Shown: one piece after another, positions 20,376-20,404 of the stretch
Layout of the letters: each line of letters begins with the position of its first letter
Position numbering within the stretch: the stretch's first letter is position 1
Source: Phallusia fumigata
Lineage: Eukaryota; Chordata; Ascidiacea; Phlebobranchia; Ascidiidae
DNA length: 20,404 nucleotides
NCBI GenBank assembly: GCA_008931825.1
Contig: QXVZ01019074.1
Span: forward strand, 1 to 20,404
Direction of reading: 5' to 3'
Translations under genes and position numbers: made by a program
Notes under the pieces: generated by a model
What the model was told of the DNA's origin: nothing
Seen by the model: only the letters and a program-made list of their open reading frames with translations
Databases searched by the model: none

Positions 20376-20404
20376 GTTGGTATTTTACAGGGTTGTTTAA
20401 GCAG

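Noticed and set aside
1-20404. CRISPR arrays, bacterial operons, phage or viral genes
   Set aside because: No regularly spaced repeats, long uninterrupted ORFs or ribosome-binding-site pattern; the window is spliced eukaryotic DNA.

Overview
This is a eukaryotic, almost certainly animal, genomic window. Two multi-exon genes lie on the + strand. Introns are AT-rich with GT..AG ends, often with T-rich acceptors ending in ttttag or tttcag, and exons are short (about 40-250 bases). Low GC, compact introns and an axonemal-type dynein gene would fit an ascidian such as Ciona, but that species call is an inference, not a match.

Region 1 (1-~3640): the 3' half of an unrecognised gene. Six coding exons (32-158, 404-497, 876-942, 1301-1380, 1510-1575, 1658-2286) join in consistent phase and encode the last ~353 residues of a disordered, proline-rich protein with several SH3-ligand motifs. 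A long 3' UTR or intergenic stretch follows, with several AATAAA signals.

Region 2 (4235-20375, continuing off the right edge): the 5' part of a dynein-heavy-chain-family gene. About 31 exons encode roughly 1,480 residues, covering the N-terminal tail and most of the linker (DHC_N2) region. The AAA+ motor lies beyond the window. The end of the linker departs from the usual motor-dynein consensus, so a DNHD1-like or otherwise divergent heavy chain is favoured over a standard DNAH. No symbol is assigned.

Two repeat-type insertions sit in dynein introns: a tRNA-derived SINE on the minus strand (about 11140-11294) and a GC-richer repeat (about 12110-12430). A ~40-base piece of the second recurs just upstream of the dynein gene (4000-4039).

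The most striking structure is at the right end. Three single N characters (16396, 18626, 19652) each sit exactly between two head-to-tail, essentially identical copies (1190, 548 and 231 bases). These look like unmerged overlapping contig ends, not real exon duplications: two of the three would break the reading frame. Any gene model should collapse them. No convincing new biological system was found.
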